DNA of 64,000 bases from Cinclus cinclus (Eukaryota > Chordata > Aves > Passeriformes > Cinclidae): the NCBI RefSeq assembly GCF_963662255.1, contig NC_085047.1, positions 16,437,424 to 16,501,423 of the forward strand, in the 5' to 3' direction. Made by a program: the position numbers and the translations under genes. The notes under the pieces were generated by a model, which saw only the letters and a program-made list of their open reading frames with translations, did no database searches and was not told the origin of the DNA. Positions within the stretch are counted from its first letter, which is position 1; each line of letters starts with the position of its first letter. Positions 1 through 14,749 of this stretch are shown piece by piece.

Positions 1-1205
1 CCGACGTGACTTCTTTGACTGAGTGCTACCACTGTCATTAGAACAAATGGAGAAAAATGGAGAACAATTACAGAATGATTTTACAGAATATCTTTATTGT
101 TTTGTGCTTGAAAAGGGGGTCTCCTTCAAAATGTATGTGAAGGTATATTTAATCTTTAAATTCCAAATGGAAAGAGTTTATCTAATCCAGATCTGTATAG
201 ACGTATTCCTAGATTCCCTTGGCTCAGGTGAGATATAGAGAGGTTGCAGGACAAATAAAGATATGAAGGTCTGAAGTCAAATATTCATCCTTCCTCACTC
301 TCTCACCTTCTGGCCCTAGTCCAGGACTGATCTCACCAGGGCAAAACTCTGGAAGCTAGCAGTTGCCCTTGTGGCCTCAAAAGACCTTTTTTATATTTTA
401 AAATTACAAAACTGCAAAAATATCCCACCCACACTACCCCAGCAATAACCTGGGAAGGCATCAGACAGATACACCATTAGTTAGGTGTCTCTTGAGGTTT
501 TCTTTAACTGCAGTGGGATTTCAGAACTCTGGCCCAAACAGCTGGTAGAAAGCTGGATTGCACCTATGACTACACTGACCATTTTCTCTTCTCTCGATGG
601 GTTTCTGAAAAGACTGAGGGTTCCTCCCTAAATGGCTTCTTCGGAAGAGGCAGAAGACAGATTTGCCTCTAATCACAACCATTAAGGCAAATAACATTCT
701 CTAGCTCAGTATTATCAGCAGCTGGTATTGATCTCCAGCTCCACATCCAATTACTTTCTAAGTGTTTGTTGGAAGATATAGAAAATCCCAGCTCCAATGG
801 AGTCACAAATAATATTCCACATCAGTTTTCATGGAGCCAGGCTTTTCCCCAAGTCAAAAGACACTGCTTTGTATGGACTGATGGTATTCATATATTACAT
901 GTCATTACAGTAAAGCCTAAGAAAGGCTCTCTACATAAAATCTTAAGACAGGCAAAATCTCCACTAGCCATGACAGCAAGGGTCTTGGACAGAAATGATG
1001 TCTGAATAGTACAGGGTGTTTTTTCCAGATGGCTCTGACACTCCACATTTCCAGACTGACACTTCAGTTGCACTCAGCTTAAATGGCATGTGCATTTACA
1101 AATTAAGTACATCATCATTTTATGTCTTGTAGCCACTGTATCCATGTTTTTTTTTTTTTTTTTTTAATTCCACTGTTTCTAGTTACATCTGTATTTTTCA
1201 CAGAC
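1..1205. other. intergenic, no gene recognised
   Basis: No open frame here resembles a known protein, and no paired splice sites with coding character were found. The sequence is AT-rich and unremarkable, ending in a T run (about 1148-1166) just before a CR1 fragment. Confidence 0.5.
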
Positions 1206-1685
1206 TCATGGAATCACAGAGTTTTTAAGCTTGGAAGGGGCCTCTGGAGATCACCCTGTCCAACCCTTTCTGCCAAGGCAGGGTCACCTGGAACAGGTGA
1301 CAAAGGAATGAATCCAGGTGTGTTTGGAATATCTCCAGAGAGGGAGAATTCACAAGACTATTGTGCTGCCTGTTCCAGTGCTCTGCCCTCCTCCATGGAA
1401 AGAAGTTCTTCCTCATGTTTGAGTGAAACTTCTTGTGTTTCAGTTTATGGCCATTGCTCCTTGTCCTGTCACTGGGCACTACTGACAAAAGTCTGGCACC
1501 ACCCTCTTGGCATCCTCCTTGGAAATATTTATATGGATTATTGAGATCTCATATCAGTCTTCTCCAGATAAAACTCCAGACAGTTCCCACAGTCTCTTCT
1601 CGTAAGAGATGCTCCAGAACCCTCACCATCTTTGTGGCCTCTGCTGGACCCTCTCCAATAGCTCCATATCTTTCTAAGATCCAAA
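1206..1685 (-). mobile_element. CR1: CR1 LINE 3' fragment
   Basis: The left end has the usual reversed CR1 3' terminus (a 'GGAATCACAGAG' motif followed by a 'TTGGAAGGGGCCTCTGGAG' type block). It continues into the reversed 'agaagttcttcctcatgtttg' type segment and the 'tctccagataaa' type segment. The element lies in reverse orientation and is diverged and 5'-truncated. The two open frames over it (plus strand) are not genes. Confidence 0.85.
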
Positions 1686-1689
1686 ACTG

Positions 1690-4195
1690 CACAAACCAGA
1701 AGCCCACTGATTTGCATTTAAATATCAGCTCTCTGCTTTACACAATATTTAGTCACCTGAAACTACTCCTTTATGGGAATTGGCATATTTTCTAAAATGT
1801 GAGGCTATCATAGCATTCTGCATAGAGATCAAATTTGAAGATCAGGATGAATGATTTCACTATAATTGCTTTATCATCTATACATTCTTGGGATGATTGT
1901 GCTAAAACTCTCAACAACATCAACTCAAACAGCATTGTTTTAAAAGATCTTTAAATTACTTTATAAGAGTAAACTAGAGAAGATCTCAATTTTAAACAAT
2001 GGGGAAATTGAAGTCTAGGAATCTTCACTTCATTGACAGGCTCAAAATAATAGTCCAAGGCATTTGGGTAGGGATAAATCCCACAATTCTTACTTACTAA
2101 AGAGGTGATGAAAATAATCACACCAAAACAAATTACTCTCCAATTTTTGCAACACAAAAAATACTTCTCCCTATTAGACTGCACATATACCTTACAGTCA
2201 TCTCTGAAAATTACAGAATGCTGATAACTCCAGGTAGTTTATTTCTTGTGGTTGATTTTTTTTTTCTTTTTATGCGTGAAGGAGCACAGCCTGCCCTGTT
2301 CCTTTTTCAGAATACTCTTAGTCAGCAGGTACCTGGTATCCAACCAAAATTCTTTCAGTCCTCCATCACATTATGAAACTGGTGATGTGCTAGAAGAGAA
2401 TATCACATTTTATTAGTCAAAAACACCTTAAAGGAATATACTCTAAATTAGGAACACTGGAACTTACTGATAGTCAGTAGCGGAAACATGCACATTTTCA
2501 AAAAGCTCTAGGATGAAGTATCAGTTATTCTATGGATGTTAAGAAAGCCAGTATCTGCAATCTAATAAAACACCTGTTGCCTTCACTTTTTAGCTCTGCT
2601 ACTTTAAATTCATCTTGGTGTCCCAGTATAAGTAGTATTTTAGTAGCATATGACCTCATTCATGCTAAAATGGTGTTTTGCAGATTGCCAGTCACTATTT
2701 AAAAATACACTTTAAATATTCTAGCATATGGAAGATGTTCTAAGAAGAAATTAAAAAAATCATAAAGGTATTGCCTGAAATTGCACACAGAGCAAAATCA
2801 CTCACAATCCAACATCCCAGATCCTGAAAACTGGCACAACCAACAGAGCATTTCCTCAGTGTTCTCAGGTATTACCTCTGGTTTCCTTGCCTAGGTAGTA
2901 TTTTAACACAGGTAAAATAATATACTTTCCCCAAAGCTCTACTCTCATGAATGGTTGAACCCAATCAGATTAAATTAAATCATTAACACCAGCATGAAAA
3001 ATACATTGTGCATTGAATTACAAAAGAGGAGATAAGCAAATTTACAATTAATGGCAAATGGATATATAATAGCTGAATTCACTTATGTAGGATCACACAG
3101 GTTTAAAAAAGGAGCTCATTGCCAAGAAATTAAAGATTCGTTTACAGGAGCTGACCCAGCAATTTTTACACCTGCCTTAAGGTTGTCTACAAATAACTAC
3201 ATTGTGAATTATTTGAAAACCAAACTGATGAAAAACTCCATCACTTCCACAGCAAACTCCAGGCAGAAACTGCAAAAAGCTAATTCTGCTGAGAGAAAGA
3301 AAGATGAAGCCTTGGAGATATGATGCTGCTGAAGACCCTTGTGTAACTCTGCATGGAAGACAAGATGAAAGCTGAAGTTAGAAATATTACTGGAAAAGCT
3401 CCACTATTGTCAGAAATCAACAGGTGCAAATTTATACACTTTACTCACATCAGCACAGACACGAAAATAACCTTTAGAAGCTAATTATGGGAAGAATGAT
3501 GGTGGGTCATTTCAGCAGGGAATGCTGAAGGAGGATACAGTTAGACAGTGTTCAACAATTCCCTGGGAGGTCAACAGCTGAATGTTCAAAGCTAGCATTG
3601 GCTAGCACTGGCTAACTGGGAACACCAGCATTTAAACAAAAATGCATCAATTTTGCTTACCAATTATGAAGATGAATTACATTCAGCTTAGTCCTAGATG
3701 AGAAAGATAGTTCTCTCACATCCATGTAAAATGGAGTAATCACTCCATTGCAAATGGATTTGCTGTTTCTTAAGGAAATGCTTAGATTACCTTATTTAAG
3801 AGCTCACCTGAAGAAGACACTACAAGATAGTACAGCCTTGTTGATGATGGCTGAGGTCATCATGGTATCATGGGTACATGCACAAGACTTCCAAGGCAGC
3901 ATACTCTCTCATAGAAGTTTTGCTGCTCTGAGGAAGAAATCAGCATGCAGAAGAATGCGGCAAAATCCCAAACAGCAGCTGGTATTCTGTCAATACTTGA
4001 TCCCTCACTACTGATTCAGCACTGAAATTGCCTTTGGTAATACTGCCAGCTGCAGACACAGAGAAGTTTAGAAACAACAAAATCTAGAATATTTATCAGC
4101 AAAAAGAACTCATTAGCAAATGCAGCTCATAATAGTCCAGGAAGTCCTCACACCTTCTCTAGATATTTATCTGCACTTGCAGTCCAGAGAACCAG
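1690..4195. other. intergenic, no gene recognised
   Basis: AT-rich sequence with only short open frames (for example 3051-3323 and 3748-4014). Their translations match no family I recognise and lack flanking coding signals. No repeats were identified by eye. Confidence 0.45.
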
Positions 4196-4197
4196 CT

Positions 4198-4661
4198 GTA
4201 TCCTGGGCTACATCAAAATAGGTATGATCAATAGGTCAAGGGAGGGGATTCTCCCCACCTGCTCTGTTCTCGTGAAACTCCACCTGGAATGCTGTGTCCA
4301 GCTCTGGGGCCCCCCAGCAGCAGAAGGACATGGAGCTGCTGGAGTGAGTCCCGAGGAAGCCATGGAGAGGATCTGAGGGCTGCAGCTCCTGTGCTCTGGA
4401 GACAGGCTGGGAGAGCTGGGGGTGTTCAGCCTGGACAAGAGAAGGCTCTGGGGAGAGCTTAAGAGTCCCTGCCAGTGCCTAAAGGGGCTCTAAAAGAGCT
4501 GGAGAGGGATTTTGGACAAGAGCTTGGAGTGACAGAACAAGGAAGAATGGCTTCCCACCGATAGACAGGAGGTTTAGATTGGATATTAGGAAGAAATTCT
4601 TCCCTGTGAGAGTGGTGAGGTCCTAGTACAGGTTGCCCAGAGAAGCTGTGGCTGCCTCTCA
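4198..4661 (+). mobile_element. CR1: CR1 LINE fragment, left half of an interrupted copy
   Basis: Forward CR1 sequence, including the segments equivalent to 'ggtcaagggaggggattctcc', 'tgtccagctctggggccccc' and 'attaggaagaaattcttccctgtgag'. It stops abruptly at 'gctgtggctgcc'. The missing 3' part of the same consensus resumes at 6,052, so the copy was split by the LTR element between. Confidence 0.85.
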
Positions 4662-6051
<1,390 letters not shown>

Positions 6052-6204
6052 TAGTGTTCCATCCCTGGAAGTGTTCAAGGCCAGGCTGGATGGGGCTTGG
6101 AGCAACCTGGCTTAGTAGAAGGTGTCCCTGCCCATGGCAGGCATGTTGGAACGAGATGAGCTTTAACGTCCCTTCCAAACCAAACCATTCTATGACTCTC
6201 TGAT
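6052..6204 (+). mobile_element. CR1: CR1 LINE 3' end, right half of an interrupted copy
   Basis: Resumes the CR1 consensus broken at 4,661. It has the 'catccctggaagtgttcaag' segment, a 'gcttggagcaacctggct' segment and the standard 3' end 'aaaccattctatgactctc'. Confidence 0.85.
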
Positions 6205-7300
6205 CTTCTCTCCCTGAAAGTTACAATATTATAACCAGAAAGAGCAGTATGGTAGATGTATCAAGCATGTGACTCTCATACAGTGACATGATATGTGTAT
6301 GTGAATTTATCTTGTTCCATTGAATAAACTACATTAAACAAGAAATCATATGGTTACAGTCAAAATCGGTCAGACTTATGACCTGCCTCCTCATTTATAG
6401 TCAGTGTGGAACCCTTGTAGTTCTTTCATATGATTTGCAATGATGGATGCTTAGACCACCTTCCCCCATGAATCCAAATTCAGCCAAAATTGCTTATTCC
6501 AATGAAAGGCGTTCTATTTCTTATAAACCTAAAGGCACACAAAGAGGGGAAAAAAACCCACAACAAATACTTTGCCGAGATTTATCTGCCAAGATAAATG
6601 AGACAACTTCAAATACTAGCTGTACCTAGGGACAGCTCCTATCCAGAAAAAAAAAAGTTATTCTGCCTATTTTCTACTAGCACACTAACAAGAAAAAGTT
6701 GGGTAAGGACAGTAAAGTGCTGCTTTTTCAGAGGGGGTTAAAATAGCTCTTGAACTTTGCTTTTCATAAATGGCTACCCTGAAGCTGACTGCAAGTAAAG
6801 GACTAAGCACTATGACTGTTCCATTAGTAATACTACACTTTTGCTCTTGTCACAGGAATTTAATAGGGAAGAAGCATATATTCTTGTGATCTAATGCATA
6901 GGACTAAGACAGTCAGTCATACCACTCCATAATATTGCAGTGTAAAGTAACCCACTGTAGAGGCCCAGAGAAGCTGACTTTAGTTGCAGGATGGATTGTG
7001 CTGGTGCCTCCTCTTCCCCAGGTCACACTATGATCTAGTGCTCATTAGACATCAGCCTTGATGAACTGCACCTGGGCTAAGCCCCTCTTGAACTTATCAG
7101 AAACACTATTCCTGGGAAATGGTGGTGTCTAATAAGCACCTCTTTTTAATCACACAGTGTTGGAAATGCATTTTTTTGCCTGAATAATAGTCCAAGCATA
7201 ATAATATTTTTGCTACAGAACCTTCAAAGAAACTTATTGACCTGAATTGCAGCCAGGATAAAAAGTTGCTCATGACTAAGGCCCACTGTCTTTCAACTCT
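6205..7300. other. intergenic, nothing recognised
   Basis: No coding frame, RNA gene or clear repeat was seen. There are small A and T runs only. Confidence 0.4.
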
Positions 7301-7454
7301 GTAAGCAGTAGTTCAAAGTGAGTCGCTTGGAGCTCTCAGTCATAAGGGGCTAAGGCATACTGAAGCCCACTCTCTATTGACTCTATATTGGAGGTTAGGA
7401 TTTTTAGGGGCTTTTTTTTTGTTGCTTTCTCTCAGGGAATTTTGTCCCATTTGT

Positions 7455-8556
7455 TGCCTAAGAGATAGTAACTTGGGAGATGGCTACTTGAGAGACAAAA
7501 GATGTAGTTGAGAGGAGGAGGGGGGGAAAGGGTGGGGTTGGTTGTTGTCTCTTGGCTGGTAGGCTTTCTCTTGGAAAGTGCAGAAGTACCATGAGATTTT
7601 GGCTGGAGGATGAGGGGCTGGGCTCAGCTCCTTGCTCTCTCTCGCTCTCAGGACTGGAGGGGAACTGGTCAGGCTGGTGCCACTGTGGGGGAAAATTTGC
7701 TGCCACCACGGAGGTCAGCCCTTTACTGCTTCTCCTGCCGTGGGTGAGCCTTTCCTTGTAAGAACCGCCATGGAACTGGGATCTTTTCCACACCTGACCT
7801 CACTGGGAAGGACCCTCACCATCTACTGGAGTGTCCCAGGGGAAAACCCGGGACCACTTCCCCTCCCCCTTCTGAGAGAGCATCTCCGAGTTGCCGCTGC
7901 CCAGCCCCACTGTTTTCTGTTGCTGCTTTGGGGTTTTTGCTACACTTTAACCTGATATCCTGCGCCTGCCCTGTGGATACCCTTTGGCTCCTGTCACAGC
8001 TTTGGAGTCTTTGCTGCACTTTGTTTTGCCACCCAGGGTGCGCTCGCCTGTGCTGTTCCAGCCTGCTCTGAGCTCCGAGGTTCCTGCTACGGTGCGTTTT
8101 GCCCTCTGGAACGGCCCTGAGGCCGGCTGCCCTCCGTGAGTTTGCAAAGGGAGCCCCTTCCCTCTCCCTCTCCCCATGGCCCAGGGCGCCATCACCGCGT
8201 GGGGAGAGGCGGCTGAGTGCGCCACAGCGCCCCCTGCAGGAGCGGGGGAATCATAGCACCTGCCCTGCCCGGCCGGGAGCCACCAGCGCCCCTGCTGGCT
8301 GTGCCTGGAACTGCACCCAGGGGAAAGGGCCTGACAGCCCGGAGGAGGCTGTGCTTGGGATCCTGCCTCTGTCTGCTGTTGCTGCTGCTGGTGTTGTTTG
8401 TCTTGTTACTTCTAGTAAAGAACTCCTTTTACCATATCTTTGTCTGAAAGCCCCGTGATTTTAAAGTTATAATAATTTGGAGGGCAGGGAGGGTCATATT
8501 TTCCTTTCCAAGGAAGGTTGCCTTGCTGGCAGGCATCTGCCTTTCAAACCAAGACA
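7455..8556 (+). mobile_element. LTR-like element, forward orientation
   Basis: A block of about 1.1 kb, GC-rich toward its 3' half. It starts near TGCCTAAGAG and ends AACCAAGACA, with the pattern of avian ERV LTRs near the end: a degenerate polyadenylation motif AGTAAA (about 8,414), then 'tttgtctgaaagcccc' and 'ataatttggagggc'. No gag, pol or env frame is visible, so a solo LTR is likely. Open frames within it on both strands are not genes. Short related sequence flanks it on both sides (7,312-7,372 and 8,572-8,635). Confidence 0.55.
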
Positions 8557-8819
8557 TCCTATAAACTGCAGTCCAAAGTGAGACCCCTTGAACTCTCTAT
8601 TCCCAGAACATAACGGAGCTAATGTGTATGGCTCAAACAGAGATAATTGGATGGCTGTTGAGCCAACAATTACTTGTTGGTAATAAATAAGGACTTGGAA
8701 TTAACACGCCATGAGAAAGAACAAGATGTGGCTGGAAAAAAGGGCCAAGGTGGAGATAGGGCAGCACTTTTCCATGAGAAAGAACTACATAGAGTGACAT
8801 AGGGGCAAGAATGGGCATG

Positions 8820-9480
8820 GACTATGGGATGGAATTAAGATCACCAAAGACCTCCAAAGCCCTCCAACCCATTTCCAGAAAGGCCTGAAAGAAAAGACTG
8901 CATGATAATTCACATGATAATTCACTAACATAGAGAAAGAGATACCTGTCTTCAGGATGGAGAAACATGTTCATAGAAAGATACCCCCTCAAGCCCAGCT
9001 GGTGCCCCAGGATCTAGACATTCCACGGACCAGATTGACACAGCTGGATCCCCCCTGAAACCAGGATCGGCATCCCCTCTGCTCGATTAACACCAGAATC
9101 AGAACTTTTTAATCAGTGATCCCTTTTCTTTCCTTCTTTCTTTCCTTCCTTCTTTCCTTCCTTCCTTCTTTCCTTCCTTCCTTCCTTCTTTCCTTCCTTC
9201 TTTCCTTCCTTCCTTCCTTCCTTCCTTCCTTCCTTCCTTCCTTCCTTCCTTCCTTCCTTCCTTCCTTCCTCCCTCCCTCCCTCCCTCCCTCCCTCCTTCC
9301 CTCCCTCTTTTCCTTCACCCTGCCCTTTTTGCCAAACCCCACTAGGTCAGGAACTAACACTAATTTTCATGCCAAATGTGTAATTAACTAATAAAACTTT
9401 CCGACTGTTTGCAGACCCTCAGACTTTTGTCATTCCTTTTGACCAATAAACATTTATAAATCTCAGGTACTTCCTTCCCC
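8820..9480 (+). mobile_element. possible LTR remnant interrupted by a microsatellite
   Basis: The part after the microsatellite has an AATAAA (9,390-9,395) followed by 'cagactttttgtcattcc'-like sequence, the arrangement at the R/U5 end of a common avian LTR type. Upstream C-rich sequence (8,980-9,100) fits the same kind of element. Boundaries are approximate and the family is not assigned. Confidence 0.4.
9121..9314. repeat. (CTTT/CTTC/CTTCC/CCCT)n pyrimidine microsatellite
   Basis: About 190 bases of near-pure pyrimidine on the plus strand, built of TTCC and TTTC units grading into CCCT units. Long open frames on both strands here (Phe-Leu-Pro-Ser repeats, and Lys-Glu-Gly-Arg repeats on the other strand) are by-products of the repeat. 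Confidence 0.95.
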
Positions 9481-9964
9481 TTAATGGTGGGTCATCACAC
9501 CCACACAATACTGTCTAAGTGCAATACTGACATGAAAGACTCAACATCACCTAATTAATTATTCACAATGACATATTGCTTCTCAAAATTATGATATTGA
9601 TATTTCTCACAATAAAGAAATACTAATTGTCTCTGCCATAATTTTTCCACCAAAACCCAAGCAAACAATGCCCAAAATTAAAAAAATGCCCACCTTTTTT
9701 GTTTGATTCTGAGTACTCCACAGGAAAGATTTCTGATGGTTTTATCACTTAAACTGAAACATGTTTGCTACAGGGTTTTTGACAGATTGGAATTAGTATT
9801 TTCAAGCATATGAATTACCTTTGAAAACCAGTAATTCCAGACATCAGAGAAGAAGCACTAACTTTTTAAGCCCTTCCTTACACCTAATCTGTAGTATGAC
9901 TAGAAGTAGCTGTTTACAGAAACCTGCTCTTCAATGCTGCCCCTCAGAGGGCACATTCTAGAAA

Positions 9965-10450
9965 TTCACAGCATCACAGAATGGCCTGGGTTGGAAGGGA
10001 CCTTAAAGATCCTCTGGTTCTAAACCAGGCCATGGGCAGGGACATCTCCCACTAGACCAGGTTGCTCCAAGCCCTGTGCAGCCTGGCCTTGAACACTTCC
10101 AGGGATGGAGCAGACACAGCTTTTCTGGGCAATCTGTGTCAGGGCTTCACCACCCTAACAGGGAAGAATTTCTTCATAATATCCAAACTAAACCTCATCT
10201 CTGTCAGTGGGAAGCCATGCCCTCTTGTCCTGTTACTCCCTTGTCTAAAGTCCCCCTCCATCTTTCCTGCAGGCTCCCTTCAGGTATTGGAAGGCTGCAA
10301 TTAGGGTACCCTGGAACCTTCTGTTTTTTCAAGCTGAACACTCCCAACTCTCTCAGACTTTCCTCACACCAGAGATGCTCCATCCCTCTGATCATCTTTG
10401 TAACCTCTTCTGGACTCACTCCAACAGGTCCATGTCCCACTTGTGCATTT
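9965..10450 (-). mobile_element. CR1: CR1 LINE 3' fragment
   Basis: Reverse-oriented CR1. It starts with 'catcacagaatggcctggg' and 'ttggaagggaccttaaagat', and continues through the reversed 'aacagggaagaatttcttca' segment to 'ctggactcactccaacaggt' near 10,430. Confidence 0.9.
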
Positions 10451-12580
10451 GAAACCGATTGACTATCTTGCTACTGACTGCTCACCAATATGGCGCATTA
10501 ATGTAAAACTCCCTAATTGCTTTAAGGAAATGCTTTTGCTACAGCAATTTTTGTCCAAAAAAGAACCTTGATGCCCCATTCCACATTCATGCTAGCTCCT
10601 AGTGACAACCTTGTTTTGATTTTATGTTTTTTTTCATATTACCATCCATAATAATCCAAAAGCAAAATGAAATATCCAAACTAAACCTGTACTAATTTTT
10701 ATAAACTCCACTGGTAGTACCAGCAAATTGTTTTAGCACCATGAACTAGAGAAAGGCTGCTGTAGTTCCTGCTTGAGACATCCAAACCCTGATTTAAAAA
10801 AAAAAAAAAGTGTGCATGTATATTTTTTTTTTGAAAAATTGTATGTTCCAAGTCACAGTTTAGATGATCAAACTGTCTGTTACTTGAGAAATTCAAATTT
10901 TCAAACACAATGCAAAATTAGATAATTACTATTGAACTAGCTAAAAGAGAAATAACTCCCACCCCATTCAGTTAGTTCTTAGGGTTTTACAGATATAAAT
11001 AAATTCAAAGTGGTTTAAAATGAACTAAGCCAGCTATTAATATAGCTCACAATCTTGAAAGGTTATAGAGTGCTGTTTGTGCAGAGAACTGTCAGTTTTT
11101 ATTACTACAGCTTAGCAGCTGATGATATTTGAATTTTAAAGCATTACTTTCAAAAGTTACAAACTCTGTGGCAGACAGACATGACAGACTGGTTTTAAAT
11201 TTTAAAAATGAAAAAAAAGGAATAAGAAAACAGTTTCAAATATTTTTTCCTTCTACAAATTTTTTACAAGACATAATTTTCCATTAATGATTACAAAATG
11301 TGAAAATTGAGAAATATTGTCTAATTTCTTGCTGATGAATGCCCTTACTTTTAAGTTCTGTATACCCCCTTATTAGAAGGTTTTGCTATTCCTCTTCACA
11401 CCACCATTCACAAATTTCACCATAATCTCACTTAAGCATCCTTAAACCAAGAAATCGACACAAAAGGTTAAAGCAGCAGGTTTCTGTGAGACTGTTAGAT
11501 GCTGTGCAAAAGACTCATTTTTTATTCTAGATTTCAAGGAGAAATATTGAAAGCATGTGTCTGGAATCCTCTAACACAGGCAAATAGAAATAAATGCCCA
11601 ACTGAAAATATTCTATTCTTTAGAGCTACTGAGAAGTCTGCAGGTCATTTTCAACCTTTTGGAGTCATACATCATACAATGGTGTCATACAATTGGTAAT
11701 CCCACTTGTTCTAAGATTTTCCTTATTTCTCCCTACTGACAGTCTGGGATAGTTTATTATAACTCCTAAATCTGACAATAGATTAACTGAATAAGCCACA
11801 CTTTTATTAGTGACTTAAACTACATCATCAGTGGGTAAAATAATGTAAAAATTTTTAACAGCAAAAATATTGTACATGACATTCTTTCTCTGTTTCAGCT
11901 TGGAGTGTGATTCTAGTATGCAATATCAATTATTAACTCTCAGATACATAATCCTTTCTAAGTCACATCAGAACAGAGCATTTTCTTTTGTTGTTTTTTT
12001 TGTACATGCCAGCAGTAACAAAAATTCAACATTGAAGACAAATTGCTGGTTACACTGTTTTGCAGAGGATTAGAATCATGGAGGCACAACTTCAGAGAAA
12101 AGACAACTTTCTAATATCCATCCTAAACCTTCCCTGACACAGCTTCATGCTGTTCCCTAAGGTCCTCTCGCCAATAACCAGTCAAGAGATTGATGCTGAC
12201 CCTCCACTTTCCCTTCATTTGAGGAGTTCGTAGACTGCCATGACATATCCCCTCAGTCTTCTCCTTGATGCCCAAATTTAGGTCAATAGAACTCAGAACC
12301 TAGGCCATAAAGATTGATAATAAGCATTTAGACATTCACTTTACTGCAATATGTTAAAAAATAAAAGGAAAAAGGATGCTCAAATACATCACGGATACAA
12401 TCTATTCTTGATAAGCAATGAACACCTAGTCTGTAGAGTTACTAAGATAAGTAATACTGATAATGAAAAAGCATATGGACAGCTATCCTTCCAAAAGAAA
12501 AAGGGCAGAGATTTTCTTTACAGCTTGTTTACTGTTTCAAGAATCTTAATCCCTGAAATGAAATCTTCCTGAGACTACTG
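10451..12580. other. intergenic, nothing recognised
   Basis: AT-rich sequence with A and T runs and only short uninformative open frames, such as 11,499-11,699 and 12,351-12,572. No gene was recognised. Confidence 0.45.
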
Positions 12581-12582
12581 AG

Positions 12583-12655
12583 TTATAGAATCATTAAGGT
12601 TGGAAAAGACCTCTAAGGATCATTGAGTCCAACATTTGACTGAACACCACCATGT
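12583..12655 (-). mobile_element. CR1: short CR1 3' end remnant
   Basis: Begins 'atagaatcattaaggttgg' and continues 'aaaagacctctaaggatcat' and 'gagtccaac', the reversed 3' end of a CR1 subtype. Only about 70 bases are retained. Confidence 0.7.
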
Positions 12656-12919
12656 TACCTTCACCTTGGAACTTTTGTTGGTGTTTGGTGACATTCTTTG
12701 ACTGATATTAGTGAGTTTGGGGCTTAATAGCAGGATGTTACTTTTTTGTTATTGTTGTACATATTACAACACTGGTACACTCACAACTGCCTGTTTTGAA
12801 AGCATATTAGAAAATGTTCTCTGCTCATTCCTTATATGTAAACTCTATTAAAATTTATTTAAATTATATTTAAATAAATATATTTAAACTATTTAAATTA
12901 TACCTTGGTTAGCTGTCAT

Positions 12920-12921
<2 letters not shown>

Positions 12922-12950
<29 letters not shown>
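12922..12950. repeat. (TA)n dinucleotide tract
   Basis: About 14 TA units. Immediately upstream (12,840-12,902) is a very AT-rich stretch of repeated TTTAAAT motifs. Confidence 0.95.
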
Positions 12951-12955
12951 GGCAG

Positions 12956-14568
12956 TGTGCATCTACTGTTCAAACAGAAGATCACACTCTGGGGATTTAG
13001 TGTGCAAGACTGAGAACAAGTGCCATGTGATAGTCTCAATTTTTTGGTACGTATCCCTTCCATGGCTTTTGGCCCACACTACATTATGGCATGATTCCCT
13101 TATTTGTGCAATGTAGTGTAGTATCTCCTGCTTTGCATACGTGCACAACATTTATTCATTAACATTTCTTTAAACACCTCGAGAACCATGTAGGAAAGAC
13201 TATGCATTTTCCATAGTCTGTTCCATTTTCCATATGGTTCTCAGTTACAGCTGGGCAAGCTTTACAGTGCAGAAATGAGGACTGCAGGGGTGTCTTTAGA
13301 CTACTTTTGATTCACAACCAGGCACAGGTTCAGGCCAATTTCTGAACTGTTGGCAGATACATGAGGCTGACAGTGTAGCCAGGAAATAATGGGACAAGCT
13401 GAAGTTTCCCAGGTCATGCTAGTGGGTCACACTCCATGCTGGCAGCAAGGACAGTGCCCTTGCAGACCCTGGGCCAGAAGACTCCCACTGACCTGAGTTC
13501 TAGAGAATGAATGAATTTCCTGACAGGTATATTCAGAGGACACATGATGAACAACTCTAAAATTAATCCTCAAATAATAATGGTGATAATATGAGAAACA
13601 AAATTTTTAGTTACTTGGGGAAGGCCTTTAGGCAGAGAAACAAAGTATTCAAAATTGGAGAAGCCTCTGTCTCTGTCCTGAAGATCTAGTACTGGTTTAA
13701 ACCATTCTTGGAAAATTCCAAAGTGGGCATCAAAGTAACAATATGACAAAGTGAAGAAAGAAGAACACAGATGTCAGTGGCTCAGGCACTAGGCAGCATA
13801 AGTTGAGGTCTTGATCTCAGACTCCTGCCTTTTTAGCTACTTTTCTTTTTTTTTTCTTAGTGTTTTCAGAGCTGAAAGAAATGCAAATCAGTTGTGGTAG
13901 CAGCTTGTTTCCAGGAGGCTGCAGATAGATGTTATTTATTCTACTCTTCATTACTTCATTTGGGTATTATTTCTGCACAAGTCTTCATTTATTCAATGCC
14001 AAGTTTGCCCTTCTCTCCCTCTATTTCCTATCTTTTCCAATTACAGCCTAAAACTCTTGTTTCCCTTACTCCTCAGTTTTCTGTTCTCCAAGGTTCCATT
14101 ACCACATAGGTCCTGGTAAGTCCTTCTCACCCAACAACAATAGCTGAACTTTCAGTAGCAGCAGGAATGTTTTTCCAGGTATTTCCAGGCTTCTGTGCAC
14201 TCTACTGGGTAAGAGTTCCATCTGACCAAGCTGACAACTGAAGAGAGGTATTTTTCTAAACCTTATCTGATCTTGCATTTCATTTCCTCAAGCAAAACAG
14301 AATTCATCACCACCTAGTGGACATGTCATTTTTGCCCAATTATGTTTTTTCCTATGACAACCAAAAAAGAAGGATCTCAACAATTTTGCTTTCTCTCATG
14401 AAATAAAGGCTCTTGGATTTTATTTTGTTGAGTACCATACCAGTGTCACATGTCTTGATTGTACCTGCAATACAAACTCAATATAAACAGCACTGATTCA
14501 TTTCTGAGACTATTATCCTTTCCAATTTGCTTGTTTTGAGGAACTTCTCAATTCTTGTCACTTGTGCA
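12956..14568. other. intergenic, nothing recognised
   Basis: No coding frame or repeat was recognised. The open frame at 13,894-14,109 shows no family resemblance. Confidence 0.4.
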
Positions 14569-14569
14569 G

Positions 14570-14748
14570 GTAGAATCCCAGAATAATTTAGGTTTCAAAA
14601 GATCTCTAACGCCATTGTGTCCAACTGTACCCCCACTAGTGCCAAAATCACCACTAAACCATGTCCCTCAGTGCTTCATCTAAAAGTCTTTTGAACACTT
14701 CCATGCTAAGGCAATACTCCTCTCAAATCCCCAGAAATGCTTTCCTGT
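14570..14748 (-). mobile_element. CR1: CR1 LINE 3' fragment, diverged
   Basis: Reverse-oriented remnant. It runs from 'gtagaatcccagaataattt', through 'gtgtccaactgtaccccc' and 'ccatgtccctcagtgcttca', to 'gaacacttccatgctaagg'. Confidence 0.7.
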
Positions 14749-14749
14749 G

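Noticed and set aside
9109..9391. Long open frames on both strands (repeats of Phe-Leu-Pro-Ser and of Lys-Glu-Gly-Arg)
   Set aside because: They are translation artefacts of a tetranucleotide pyrimidine microsatellite.
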